Part shown: one piece after another, positions 8,394-16,871 of the stretch | Numbering within the stretch: position 1 is the stretch's first letter | Layout: the number at the start of each line of letters is the position of its first letter | From: Nonomuraea sediminis | GTDB taxonomy: Bacteria; Actinomycetota; Actinomycetes; Streptosporangiales; Streptosporangiaceae | DNA: 64,000 bases | Assembly (NCBI RefSeq): GCF_018531495.1 | Contig: NZ_JAHDTI010000002.1 | Location: forward strand, 124,001-188,000 | Direction: 5' to 3' | The notes under the pieces: generated by a model | What the model saw: the letters and a program-made list of their open reading frames with translations, nothing else | What the model was told of the DNA's origin: nothing | Databases searched by the model: none | Position numbers and translations under genes: made by a program

Positions 8394-9602
8394 ATGGCGT
8401 GGACCGTGCTCGCTCGCCACGCCGACTTCCGCCGGCTGTTCGCCGGCAGCAGCGTCTCCTTGCTCGGATCCAGCGTGACCACGGTGGCGCTGCCCCTGAC
8501 CGCGGTCGTCCTGCTGAAGGCCTCCCCCACCCAGATGGGGTTACTGGGTGCCCTGGCCCTGCTGCCGCACCTCGTGCTCGGGTTACCGGCCGGCGTCTGG
8601 GTGAGCCTGCTGCCCTACCGCCGGTTGCTGATCCTGACCGATGCGGCCCAGGCGCTCCTGATCGGTGCCGTCCCGGTCCTGGCCGCCGCAGGCTTGCTGG
8701 AGTTCTGGCACCTGTACGTGATCGTGCTGCTCACGGGAGTCGCCGGCCTCTTCGAAATCGTGGCTGCCCAGTCGTTCACGCCCCGCCTGGTTCCCCGCGA
8801 CCAGTTGCTGCCCGCCAACAGCGCCCTCATGCTCAGCAACGCCACCGTCAACACGACAGGGTCGGCGCTCGGCGGTCTGCTCGTGTCCGCGGTCGGCGGC
8901 CCGTTCGCTCTCGTCGTCGACGCCGCGTCGTTCGTGGTCTCGGCTCTGTGCAAGGCCCGCATCCGCGACCCGGGGCGCAATCCCGCTACCGCCGGACGGC
9001 ACGGCGGCATGTTCGAGGGGATGCGCGCCGTCTTCGGCCATCACATCCTGCGCGCGGTGATCCTCGCGGCGGCGGTGGGCGCGTTCGCTGGGCAGGCCCA
9101 GGCCGTCGTCCTGGTGCTCTACCTGGTCCATGACCTCGGGCTGTCCTCCGGCGTGATCGGTGTCCTCATCGCGCTCAGCGGGGTGGCGGGGGTCGCCGGT
9201 GCCGGGGTGGCGACCCATGTGACCCACCGGCTCGGGCCGGGCCCCGCGTTCATCATGGGCATGCTCCTCGCCTCCGTCGGAGGGCTGGCGCTGGCCGCCG
9301 CGACCGGCCCGCTCGTCCTGGCGGCCGCGCAGTGCCTGCGCGGCGGCGCCCACTCCCTGTACGGCGTCAACCAGCAGACCTTCCGCCAGGCCCTCGTCCC
9401 GGACCGGCTGCTGGCACGCGTCAACGCCACCTGGCGATTCCTCATCTACGGCGGGATGTCCCTCGGCGCCCTGCTCGGCGGGCTGCTCGGAACGGTGCTC
9501 GGCCTCCGGCTCACCCTGGTCGTCACGAGCTGCGTGATGCTCCTCGGCACGGGAATCGCCTGGGCCTCGCCGCTACGAAGCCTGCGGAAGCTGCCCTGTT
9601 GA
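8394..9602 (+). CDS. MFS transporter (MFS_3 / EntS-like efflux type)
   Basis: This 402-residue polytopic protein has about 12 membrane helices. The segments FRRLFAGSSVSLLGSSVT and SFTPRLVPRDQLLPANSAL are typical of the MFS_3 group, which includes enterobactin and macrolide exporters. It starts 9 bp after the saccharopine-dehydrogenase-like gene, so it is probably in the same operon and exports a product or toxic intermediate. The substrate is unknown. Confidence 0.9.
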   Translation: MAWTVLARHADFRRLFAGSSVSLLGSSVTTVALPLTAVVLLKASPTQMGLLGALALLPHLVLGLPAGVWVSLLPYRRLLILTDAAQALLIGAVPVLAAAGLLEFWHLYVIVLLTGVAGLFEIVAAQSFTPRLVPRDQLLPANSALMLSNATVNTTGSALGGLLVSAVGGPFALVVDAASFVVSALCKARIRDPGRNPATAGRHGGMFEGMRAVFGHHILRAVILAAAVGAFAGQAQAVVLVLYLVHDLGLSSGVIGVLIALSGVAGVAGAGVATHVTHRLGPGPAFIMGMLLASVGGLALAAATGPLVLAAAQCLRGGAHSLYGVNQQTFRQALVPDRLLARVNATWRFLIYGGMSLGALLGGLLGTVLGLRLTLVVTSCVMLLGTGIAWASPLRSLRKLPC

Positions 9603-9645
9603 CTTATGGTGGCCGTGACTGATCACGCTAGGTTCGGGGGGCCGG

Positions 9646-10962
9646 GTGCACGCCACTGATCAGGAAAGTCTGGATGCCGCGAGCGAGGATTTCGGGCATC
9701 TGATCCGGCGGCGTCCCGCAGCGGTGTACCGGCCGGGATCGGCCAGAGACGTGGCCGCCGCGGTGCGCTGGGCGCTCGAGCGGCGGATGCCGGTGGCCGC
9801 GCGCGGGCAGGGCCATTCCGTGTACGGCCGGTCGCAGGCCGAGGACGGTCTCGTGATCGACATGAGCGGCCTATGCGGCGTGCACGCCGTGGAAGCCGAT
9901 CACGTGACCGTGGGAGGCGGCGCGACCTGGCAGTCGGTGCTCGATGCCGCGCTGCCGCACGGGCTCACGCCGCCGGTGCTGACCGACTATCTGGACCTGT
10001 CGGTCGCAGGGACCGTTTCCGCGGGCGGCGTGGGCGGCATGACGTTCCGCTCCGGATTCCAGAGCTGCAACGTCGTCAAGCTCGAGGTGGTGACGGGCGA
10101 GGGCGAGATCGTCACGTGCTCGGCCGACCGGCACGCCGAACTCTTCGACGCCGTGCGTGCCGGGCTCAGCCAGTTCGGCATCATCACGCGGGCCGTGCTC
10201 AGGCTCGTCCGGGCACCGGAAATGGTCCGCCTGCACACCCTGCTCTACCCGGACCACCGGACGATGACGGCCGACCAGCGCCGCCTGCTGTCCACGGGCC
10301 AGGTCGACTACCTGGAGGGCGCGATCCGCCCGCATCCGTCAGGCTGGCAGCACGTGGTCGAGGTCGGGGTCTGGTACCCGGCGGACTCGCCGCCCGACGA
10401 CGACCGAACGCTGGCGGGCCTGTCCGACATCCGCGCCCAGGCGGAGAGCGTCGACCTGCCGTATCGGGAGCTGTTCCAGCGGCTGAGCAAGCTCGAGAGC
10501 CTCCTGCGGGCGGCGGGCACCTGGCAGGATCCCCACCCCTGGCTGCACTCCTTCGTCCCGGACACGGCCGCCGACGACCTGGTCACCGAACTCCTCGCCA
10601 CCCTGGGCCAGGAGGACTTCGGCGAATTCGGCCGCATCGTGCTCTACCCCCTCCGCCCAGCCCACGCGAGCTCACCCCTCCTGCGCCTGCCGGACGGAGA
10701 GATCGCGTTCCTCTGCAGCCTCGTACAGTTCCCCGCCAACGATCCCGAGCTGGCCGACAAGCTCGTCAAAACCAACCGCACGGTGTACGACCGCATCCGC
10801 GGCCTCGGCGGATGCCTCTATCCCGTCAGCGCCGTCGCCCTCACCCAGCCCGACTGGAAACACCACTACGGCCCACTGTGGCCGGCCGTCGAGAACGCGA
10901 AGACCCGCTTCGACCCCCACCACCTGCTGACCCCCGGGCAAGGAATGTTCCCGACCGGCTGA
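9646..10962 (+). CDS. FAD-linked oxidase, cytokinin-dehydrogenase-like
   Basis: This 438-residue flavoprotein has the p-cresol methylhydroxylase fold. Its N-terminal FAD domain contains RGQGHSVYG with His57, the site of covalent FAD linkage in GHS-type plant-like cytokinin oxidases, and a pyrophosphate loop TVSAGGVGGMTFRSG. The C-terminal end FDPHHLLTPGQGMF matches the conserved FDPxxxLxPGQxIF ending of cytokinin dehydrogenases. The start is GTG with a weak GGGGGG site. It could oxidise N6-isoprenoid adenines or another secondary amine. There is no signal peptide, so it is cytoplasmic. A bacterial cytokinin-degrading role is plausible for a soil or plant-associated actinomycete but is inferred. 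Confidence 0.82.
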   Translation: MHATDQESLDAASEDFGHLIRRRPAAVYRPGSARDVAAAVRWALERRMPVAARGQGHSVYGRSQAEDGLVIDMSGLCGVHAVEADHVTVGGGATWQSVLDAALPHGLTPPVLTDYLDLSVAGTVSAGGVGGMTFRSGFQSCNVVKLEVVTGEGEIVTCSADRHAELFDAVRAGLSQFGIITRAVLRLVRAPEMVRLHTLLYPDHRTMTADQRRLLSTGQVDYLEGAIRPHPSGWQHVVEVGVWYPADSPPDDDRTLAGLSDIRAQAESVDLPYRELFQRLSKLESLLRAAGTWQDPHPWLHSFVPDTAADDLVTELLATLGQEDFGEFGRIVLYPLRPAHASSPLLRLPDGEIAFLCSLVQFPANDPELADKLVKTNRTVYDRIRGLGGCLYPVSAVALTQPDWKHHYGPLWPAVENAKTRFDPHHLLTPGQGMFPTG

Positions 10963-10964
10963 GA

Positions 10965-11741
10965 TTACGGTTTGCGGCCCAGGCCGCCCAGGACCGTCAC
11001 GGGATCGTTGAAGGGGCTGTCGTCCCGCGGGTGCCACTCGTGCAGGCGGACCACTCCGGGCTCCACCAGCTCGAGCCCGGCGAAGAACGCCGCCACCTCC
11101 TCCTGGCTGCGCAGCTGGGAGGTGGCCGCGGTGTAGTCACCGGTCACTGCGCGCGTCTCGGGCGTGTCCTCGGCGTGCGTGATCGCCAGGTAGGAGCCCG
11201 CGGGCAACTGCTCCACGATCGAGCGGACCAGCTGGTACGGCTCGCGCTCCCCCGCGTCGGGGAAGAAATGCAGCACGGCCGCCAGCAACAGCAGCACGGG
11301 CTGGGACATGTCGAAGAAGGTCAGGGAGGCCAGCGTCTTGTCGAGCTCGCGCAGGTCGCCCTCCTCCAGCTGGGTGTGGGAGTTGGTGGCCAGCAGGGCT
11401 CTGCCGTGGGCCTGGACGATCGGGTCGTTGTCCACGTAGAGCACCCGGGTCTCCGGGGCGATCGACTGCGCGACCTCGTGCACGTTGGGCAGCCCCGGCC
11501 CTGAGGTGGGCAGACCGCATCCCACGTCGAGGATCTGCCGCACGCCGTTCTCGACGGCGAAAGAGACCGCGCGAATGATCCAGTCGCGATTGGCACGCGC
11601 CATTTCCGGAATCTGCGGCAAACGCTTGACAATCTTGTCAGCGAGCTCCCGATCGGAGGCGAAGTTGTCCTTGCCTCCCAACCAGTAGTCGTACACCCGG
11701 GCGATGCTGGGCCTGGTCGGGTCGATCCCCGCAGATGTCAT
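10965..11741 (-). CDS. SAM-dependent methyltransferase (family 19)
   Basis: This 258-residue protein starts with the segment ARVYDYWLGGKDNFASDRE, a hallmark of the Methyltransf_19 group that is expanded in actinomycetes. The SAM motif I is ILDVGCGLPTSG (about 69-80) and motif II is VLYVDNDP. It lies 2 bp from the convergent end of the flavin oxidase gene. The substrate is unknown for nearly the whole family. The ATG at 11741 fits the family start. Confidence 0.9.
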   Translation of the reverse strand: MTSAGIDPTRPSIARVYDYWLGGKDNFASDRELADKIVKRLPQIPEMARANRDWIIRAVSFAVENGVRQILDVGCGLPTSGPGLPNVHEVAQSIAPETRVLYVDNDPIVQAHGRALLATNSHTQLEEGDLRELDKTLASLTFFDMSQPVLLLLAAVLHFFPDAGEREPYQLVRSIVEQLPAGSYLAITHAEDTPETRAVTGDYTAATSQLRSQEEVAAFFAGLELVEPGVVRLHEWHPRDDSPFNDPVTVLGGLGRKP

Positions 11742-11836
11742 ACCGACCTGCTCTGGCTCATATGAACCAGATTAACGGACGGATCTCCACAAGGGCGCGT
11801 CTCTGGGTGACGAGCACCCAGAGACGGCCCGGAGAA

Positions 11837-12205
11837 TTACCCGTGAGATCGGCGCCGGAATTCGTCGAACGGCGTGCGGTCGAAGACGAACCGGTTGTAG
11901 ACGATCTTCCCGTCGCGGACCGTGGCGCATTCGGCCGCGGGCGCGCTCTTGGCCGGGATCGTCTCCGTGTCGTACATGAGCAGCGCCGTCGTATCGTCCC
12001 CGAACGCGGCGATCAACTCCGCCCTGATGAGCAACCCCTGGGCGAAGGGCTGGAGGAACTCCCGGTAGGCCGCGATGCCCTCGATCCGTCCCGCCGGGGC
12101 GTCGCACACGACGTCCTCGGCGAGGTAGGACATCGCCAGGTCGAGGTCCTTGCCCGTCCACGCGCTGTGGTGGGCAAGCGCGATCTGCAATGCTGAGCTG
12201 GTCAT
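11837..12205 (-). CDS. SnoaL-like NTF2-fold protein
   Basis: This 122-residue protein has the SnoaL/NTF2-like cone fold pattern: a helical start, DLAMSYLAEDVVCDAPAGRIEGIAAYREF, then a beta sheet. Such proteins act as polyketide cyclases, isomerases or ligand-binding folds. It is divergent from an ECF sigma factor that itself carries a C-terminal SnoaL-like domain; the 60-bp gap probably holds a shared promoter. I chose the ATG at 12205, with an AAGGACG site, over a longer start. Confidence 0.82.
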   Translation of the reverse strand: MTSSALQIALAHHSAWTGKDLDLAMSYLAEDVVCDAPAGRIEGIAAYREFLQPFAQGLLIRAELIAAFGDDTTALLMYDTETIPAKSAPAAECATVRDGKIVYNRFVFDRTPFDEFRRRSHG

Positions 12206-12265
12206 GCTGGTCGTCCTTTCTGTGTCGCTCGTTAGGACACCCAGGGCGCGCGAAACGGAACGGTC

Positions 12266-13165
12266 GTGACGGAAATCGCCTTCGACGAGCTGGTCGAACC
12301 GCACCGGCGCGAGCTGCTGCTGCACTGCTACCGCCTGCTGGGTTCGCTGGCCGACGCCGAGGACGTCCTGCAGGAGACCCTGCTCGCGGCCTGGCGCAGC
12401 CTGGACGGCTTCGAGGGCCGCACGACCTGGCGGTCATGGTTGTACCGCATCGCCACCAACCGCTGCCTGAACGCGCTACGCGACCGCGGCCGCCGCATCC
12501 CGCCCGCGCCGAACCCGCCCTTCCAGCCCCCGCCACCCAGCAGTGACGGCGACCAGCCGTGGCTGCAGCCGTACCCGGACGACCAGCTGCCGCCCGAGGC
12601 GCGCTACACCAGGTTGGAGACGATCGAGCTGGCGTTCGTCGCCGCGCTCCAGCGCGTCCCTCCCCGGCAGGCCGCCGTCCTGGTGCTCTGCGACGTGCTC
12701 GACTACCGGCTCGCCGAGGTCGCGCCGATGCTCGACATCACGCCGACCGCCGTCAAGGGGCTGCTGCAGCGGGCCCGCACCTCGCTCGCCCAGCATCGCC
12801 AAGACGGGTACGGCAGGCCGCCCGCCCCCGGCTCGCCCGAGGAGCAGCGCCTGGTCAGGCGCTTCGCCGAGGCCTTCGCCGCGGACGACATCGACACCCT
12901 GCTCACCCTCCTCACCGACGACGCCTGGCTGGCCATGCCGCCCGCTCCGCACGAGTACCGCGGCGCCGCGGCGGTCGCCGCCTTCCTGCGAGCGAGCGCC
13001 ACCTGGCGCGCGGGAAGGCGGTTCGTCCTGGAGCCGATCCGCGCCAACGGCCAGCCGGCGTTCGAGTGCCGTTTCATGGACGGGCCGGCCGGGCAGATCG
13101 TGCTCACGCTCGCCCAGGATCGCGTGTACGGCATCACCCACTTCCTCCACAACCTGGGCGGATGA
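12266..13165 (+). CDS. ECF sigma factor with C-terminal SnoaL-like domain (SigG/SigJ type)
   Basis: This 299-residue sigma-70 family factor has region 2 at about 6-75 (YRLLGSLADAEDVLQETLLAAWR), region 4 at about 118-165 (LPPRQAAVLVLCDVLDYRLAEVAPML) and an NTF2/SnoaL-like domain at about 180-295. This architecture belongs to ECF groups without a classical anti-sigma factor, in which the C-terminal domain controls activity. No anti-sigma gene is adjacent. The start is GTG. The divergent SnoaL protein is a likely target or partner. Confidence 0.9.
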   Translation: MTEIAFDELVEPHRRELLLHCYRLLGSLADAEDVLQETLLAAWRSLDGFEGRTTWRSWLYRIATNRCLNALRDRGRRIPPAPNPPFQPPPPSSDGDQPWLQPYPDDQLPPEARYTRLETIELAFVAALQRVPPRQAAVLVLCDVLDYRLAEVAPMLDITPTAVKGLLQRARTSLAQHRQDGYGRPPAPGSPEEQRLVRRFAEAFAADDIDTLLTLLTDDAWLAMPPAPHEYRGAAAVAAFLRASATWRAGRRFVLEPIRANGQPAFECRFMDGPAGQIVLTLAQDRVYGITHFLHNLGG

Positions 13166-13223
13166 ACACCGCGCTAACCCAACGCTGAGACGGCACTTCC
13201 CCGCCCGCTCCTACGGTGCTGGC

Positions 13224-14444
13224 ATGACGCTCGGCTCATCAGCATCGCTCCTGGTCACGGCGCTGCGCGCCGCCAACAGGTACCGCTCGCTCCGCGCCGC
13301 GCCGCCCGACACGCGGCAGGTGAAGATCCTCCTGCTGCACGCCAACGGCATGGGCGGCACCATCCGCACCGTGTTCAACCTGGCCGAGAGCCTGGCGGCC
13401 GAGCGGGACGTCGAGATCGTCAGCGTCATCAGGACCAAGGAGCGCCCCTTCTTCCCCGTGCCCGCGGGGGTGCGCGTCTCCTACCTGGTCGACCGGCTCG
13501 ACGGCCTGCCCATGCGCGGCGCGAGCAGGCTCATCCCGGCGGAGGAGACCGCCTACGACCGTTTCGACCTGCGCACCGACGTGGCGCTCGCGCGGTTCAT
13601 CCGGCGTCTGCGCGGGGGCGTCCTGATCACGACGCGTCCCGGCCTGAGCCTGGCCGCCGCGCTGCTCGCGCCGCCCGGGGTCCTCACGGTCGCGCAGGAG
13701 CACGTCGGCTACGGCACGTTCCAGCCCGCCGTACAGAAGATGATCAGGAGGAGGTACGGCAGGCTCAGCGCGCTGGTGACGCTGACGGAGGCCGATCTCA
13801 AGGACTACCAGGCGGCACTGGGCGATGACGCGCCACCCCTGCTGACCCGGATTCCGAACGCGACTCCCGAGCTGCCCGGCGGGCCGTCGCCGCTGACCGA
13901 GAAGACGGTGGTGGCGATCGGGCGGATGACCAGGGTGAAGGGGTTCGACCTGCTGGTGCGCGCCTGGGCGGAGGCCGTGGCGACGCGGCCGGACTGGAAG
14001 CTGCGCATCGTGGGCTCCGGACCCCAGCGTGAGCGGCTGTCGCGGCTGGTGGGCGAGCTCGGGATCGGCGGGTCGGTCACGCTGCCGGGCGCCTCGCGCG
14101 ACATCGGCGCGGTTCTCGACGCGGCCTCGATCTTCGCGCTCAGCTCGCGGCACGAGGGGTTCCCGATGACGATCCTGGAGGCGTTCAGCAAGGGCGTGCC
14201 CGTGGTGGCCTTCGACTGCCCGTACGGGCCCGGCGAGATGCTCACCCACGGGCACGACGGCCTGCTGGTGCCGCCCGGCGACACCGCGGCGCTGGCGGAG
14301 GAGCTGGGCCGGTTGATGGACGACCCGGCGGCACGGCTGCGGATGGGGCAGAACGCGCTGCGCACGTCCCGGCTCTACGACCGCGACCAGATCGGCGCCG
14401 AGTGGTCGCGGCTGCTCAACGGCCTCGGCGCCGCGGCCTCATGA
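13224..14444 (+). CDS. Glycosyltransferase family 4
   Basis: This 406-residue protein has a GT-B fold. The N-terminal half carries the acceptor-side NGMGGTIRTVFNLAESL. The C-terminal nucleotide-sugar half has VVAIGRMTRVKGFDLLVRAW, IVGSGPQRERL and the EX7E motif in RHEGFPMTILEAF. It transfers a sugar from a nucleotide donor with retention, likely onto a cell-wall polymer, lipid or secondary metabolite. I chose the ATG at 13224, because the longer frame back to 12543 lies antisense-like over the sigma gene. It is separated by 58 bp from the sigma gene and may depend on it. Confidence 0.9.
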   Translation: MTLGSSASLLVTALRAANRYRSLRAAPPDTRQVKILLLHANGMGGTIRTVFNLAESLAAERDVEIVSVIRTKERPFFPVPAGVRVSYLVDRLDGLPMRGASRLIPAEETAYDRFDLRTDVALARFIRRLRGGVLITTRPGLSLAAALLAPPGVLTVAQEHVGYGTFQPAVQKMIRRRYGRLSALVTLTEADLKDYQAALGDDAPPLLTRIPNATPELPGGPSPLTEKTVVAIGRMTRVKGFDLLVRAWAEAVATRPDWKLRIVGSGPQRERLSRLVGELGIGGSVTLPGASRDIGAVLDAASIFALSSRHEGFPMTILEAFSKGVPVVAFDCPYGPGEMLTHGHDGLLVPPGDTAALAEELGRLMDDPAARLRMGQNALRTSRLYDRDQIGAEWSRLLNGLGAAAS

Positions 14445-14528
14445 GCCGGCGTCGCGGCCTGTGGGCGGTGTGGCGGTTGCGCTGGCTCCGCCAAGGCAAG
14501 GGCAGGTGCCCGCAGGGTGGCCGCTCCG

Positions 14529-15911
14529 CTAGTCCGACGTCGTGGCCAGGACCTGGGCGGGTTCCTTCGAGGCGGGGCCTGCCGTACCGTGGAGACCGAG
14601 CCAGATGAGCACGACGCTGAGCAGCGTGACAGCCACGTCGACGGCCAGGGCGAGACGGATGCCGGTCAGTTCCGTGCTCTGCGTGGCGGCGATCGAGCTC
14701 AGGATCGGGATGCCGACGGCGATGGCCACCTGCTGGGTCATCGAGGTCAGGCCGGTGGCCAGACCCTGTTCCTGGTCCGGCAGGCCCGAGGTCCCGACCA
14801 CCGTGTAGGCCACTATGCAGGTGACGTGCGCGAAGAACCCGATGAACAGGGCGGGGATCAGTGCCGCGAGCGCGATCAGCTCGCCGCCGACGAACACCAG
14901 CGGGAGGGTGGCCAGACCCTGCACGGCCAGGGCCACGGCCAGTACCTTGGGGCCGCCGAAGCGCCCGATGAAGCGGCCCGCGATCACCCCCGCGGCCACG
15001 GACGCCAGGCCGGGCACGCCGAAGATCAGGCCGGTGACCAGCGGGGAGAAGCCCAGGACGTGCTGCAGGTAGAGCGTCACCAGGAAGATCATCCCGGTCT
15101 CCATGGCGAAGATCACGAGTCCGGTGTAGTTGCCCCACTTCACCGTGGGCCGCTTGAGGATGCGCACAGGGGCGAGCGGCGCGGGCGAGCGCAGCTCGAT
15201 CATCCAGAACGCGGCCAGCAGCACCACGCCGACGACGGCGGCCGGGACGTTCTTCTCGACGACCGCGTAGATCACGGCCAGCAGGCCGCCGGTCACGGTC
15301 AACGCTCCCGGCAGGTCCAGCCTCACCCGTTCCGGCACGCTGCTCTCGCGGATCAGGAACGGCGTGGCCACCAGGATGACCAGGGCGAACGGCACGTTGA
15401 AGAAGAACGCGGCCCGCCAGCTCAGCAGGTCGACCAGGGTCCCGCCGACCAGCGCGCCGATCGTGAAACCGCCGGAGAGCAGTGCGCCGTTCAGCCCGAG
15501 GACGCGATCGCGCATCGCGCCCTCCTGGAATGTGGTGGTGAGCAGCGACAGACCCGACGGGATCGCCATCGCGGTGGCGAAGCCCTGCAACGCCCGGGCG
15601 GTCAGGAGCATCCCGGGGTCGGCCGCGAAGCCGCCCAGCAGCGAGGACCCGATCAGCAGGACCATGCCGGCCAGGAACAATCTGCGGCGCCCGAACAGGT
15701 CGCCCATCCGGCCGAACAGCAGCGTGAAACCGGCCGCGGGCAGGGCGTACGCCGAGGCGATCCACGGCAGCCCGGCCAGTCCGAGCCCGACGCCGGCGCC
15801 CACCTCCGGCAGCGCCACGTTCAGTATCGAGAAATCGACGGACAACATGAATCCCGCGCCGAGCAGGATCAACAGCACCAGGCGCTGCCTGGTGTCGAAA
15901 GAGGTCTTCAC
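14529..15911 (-). CDS. MFS drug exporter (DHA2/EmrB-like, 14 helices)
   Basis: This 460-residue polytopic protein has about 14 membrane segments. It begins with LLGAGFMLSVDFSILNVALPEVG, the motif-D1-like start of DHA2 exporters, with FGRMGDLFGRRRLFL as motif A. It would export drugs using the proton gradient. The GTG at 15911 has an AGGGACC site; longer starts run through a terminator hairpin. Only about 20 bp separate the T-run of that terminator from the start codon. Expression may therefore need read-through from the AHSA1-ArsR transcript. Confidence 0.92.
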   Translation of the reverse strand: MKTSFDTRQRLVLLILLGAGFMLSVDFSILNVALPEVGAGVGLGLAGLPWIASAYALPAAGFTLLFGRMGDLFGRRRLFLAGMVLLIGSSLLGGFAADPGMLLTARALQGFATAMAIPSGLSLLTTTFQEGAMRDRVLGLNGALLSGGFTIGALVGGTLVDLLSWRAAFFFNVPFALVILVATPFLIRESSVPERVRLDLPGALTVTGGLLAVIYAVVEKNVPAAVVGVVLLAAFWMIELRSPAPLAPVRILKRPTVKWGNYTGLVIFAMETGMIFLVTLYLQHVLGFSPLVTGLIFGVPGLASVAAGVIAGRFIGRFGGPKVLAVALAVQGLATLPLVFVGGELIALAALIPALFIGFFAHVTCIVAYTVVGTSGLPDQEQGLATGLTSMTQQVAIAVGIPILSSIAATQSTELTGIRLALAVDVAVTLLSVVLIWLGLHGTAGPASKEPAQVLATTSD

Positions 15912-15932
15912 AAAACGGTCCCTGAGTCGTCG

Positions 15933-15975
15933 AAAAAAGAGCACGCCGTACGGCCGGCCTGGCCGTACGGCGTGC
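15933..15975 (-). terminator. Strong intrinsic terminator (15-bp perfect stem and T-run)
   Basis: GCACGCCGTACGGCC (15941-15955) and GGCCGTACGGCGTGC (15961-15975) form a perfect 15-bp stem with a 5-base loop. On the minus strand the stem is followed by TCTTTTTT. It lies 13 bp after the ArsR stop codon and 21 bp before the MFS start, so it separates, or attenuates, the two. Confidence 0.92.
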
Positions 15976-15988
15976 CGAGGAAAGAGGG

Positions 15989-16333
15989 CTAGCGCGATTC
16001 CCGTTCCGCCGCTTCGGCGGCGCGCTTGATGTTCTCCAGCCGGCGATCCCAGTCGGCCGCGAGCGTGGCCATCCACCGGGCCGTCGCGTCGAGCGCCGCC
16101 GGCCGTACCGCGTAACGCACCTCGCGTCCGACCCGCCTGCCGGAGACCAGGCCGGCGGCGTCCAGGACGGCGAGGTGCTTGACCACCGCCTGCCGTGAGA
16201 CGGGGAGCCGCTCCGCGAGCGTCGTCGCGGTGACCTCGCCCTGCGCGGCGAGCAGATCGAGCAGCTGACGTCGCGTCGGGTCGGCCAGCGCGACAAGGAC
16301 GCTGTCTACCGTGCCGCGACGTTCGTCCGTCAC
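15989..16333 (-). CDS. ArsR/SmtB-family transcriptional regulator
   Basis: This 114-residue winged-helix regulator contains LADPTRRQLLDLLAAQGEVTA and LPVSRQAVVKHLAVLDAAGLV, the classic ArsR recognition helix. The wing is VGREVRYAV. No metal-binding cysteine set (CxC) is visible, so it belongs to the non-metal group that pairs with AHSA1 proteins. It overlaps the upstream AHSA1 gene by 4 bp. Two identical palindromes upstream of the pair are its probable operators. Confidence 0.93.
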   Translation of the reverse strand: MTDERRGTVDSVLVALADPTRRQLLDLLAAQGEVTATTLAERLPVSRQAVVKHLAVLDAAGLVSGRRVGREVRYAVRPAALDATARWMATLAADWDRRLENIKRAAEAAERESR

Positions 16334-16776
16334 GCCGACGACTGTACGGCGCGCTTCTTGAACGCGTCGAGCACCTCGGGCCAGCCGCCGGTGTTGTCCT
16401 TGAACGCCTGGCTCCGCAGTTCCTCGGACCCGGCGAGCGCGGCGAACCCGCTCTCGACGACGCGCAGCCGCGTGTTGTCGCCCTCCTGGGTCAGCGTGAA
16501 CTCCACGAGGGTGCTGTTGTCGTCGCTCAGCTCCTGGCCGGGGAACGCGCTGGCCCAGCGGTAGGCCAGGTACGTCGGCGGCTCGACCTTCTCCACCCGC
16601 ACGGGGAAGTCGCCGTATCGCGAGTTCTTGGCCACCATCGTCTCGCCTTCCCTGGCGACGGTGCCCGCCACGCTCCCTTCCTCGGCCACCCAGAACCCCG
16701 GCTCGGCCACCATCGACCAGACCCGCTCAAGGGGCGCCTCGATCAACGTGTCCCGCTCGATCCGATCCTCACTCAT
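16330..16776 (-). CDS. SRPBCC/AHSA1-family protein
   Basis: This 148-residue START-like protein begins with the typical IERDTLIEAPLERVWSMVAEPGFW, then TYLAYRWA, and ends in GWPEVLDAFKK, the canonical last helix of AHSA1 proteins. The family binds small hydrophobic ligands. It is the first gene of a coupled pair with ArsR; such pairs are common and the ligand-binding protein is thought to work with the regulator. The precise role is unknown. Confidence 0.9.
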   Translation of the reverse strand: MSEDRIERDTLIEAPLERVWSMVAEPGFWVAEEGSVAGTVAREGETMVAKNSRYGDFPVRVEKVEPPTYLAYRWASAFPGQELSDDNSTLVEFTLTQEGDNTRLRVVESGFAALAGSEELRSQAFKDNTGGWPEVLDAFKKRAVQSSA

Positions 16777-16806
16777 GAGGTATCTCCTTCACTGTCCGTT
16801 TCTGAC

Positions 16807-16822
16807 GCAACCCCAGAGTTGC
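16807..16822. promoter_or_regulatory. ArsR operator candidate, copy 1
   Basis: GCAAC (16807-16811) and GTTGC (16818-16822) flank CCCAGA. The 17-bp core including the preceding C is identical to the second copy 34 bp away. The site lies 30 bp upstream of the AHSA1 start. Confidence 0.72.
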
Positions 16823-16836
16823 ACATCGACCCATCA

Positions 16837-16860
16837 ACGCGCAACCCCAGAGTTGCGCGT
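16837..16860. promoter_or_regulatory. ArsR operator candidate, copy 2
   Basis: ACGCGCAAC (16837-16845) and GTTGCGCGT (16852-16860) are perfect 9-bp inverted arms around CCCAGA. With copy 1 it forms a twin operator between the AHSA1-ArsR operon and the divergent HIT-like gene. The repressor could control both directions. Confidence 0.78.
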
Positions 16861-16871
16861 CCCCGCGTAAC

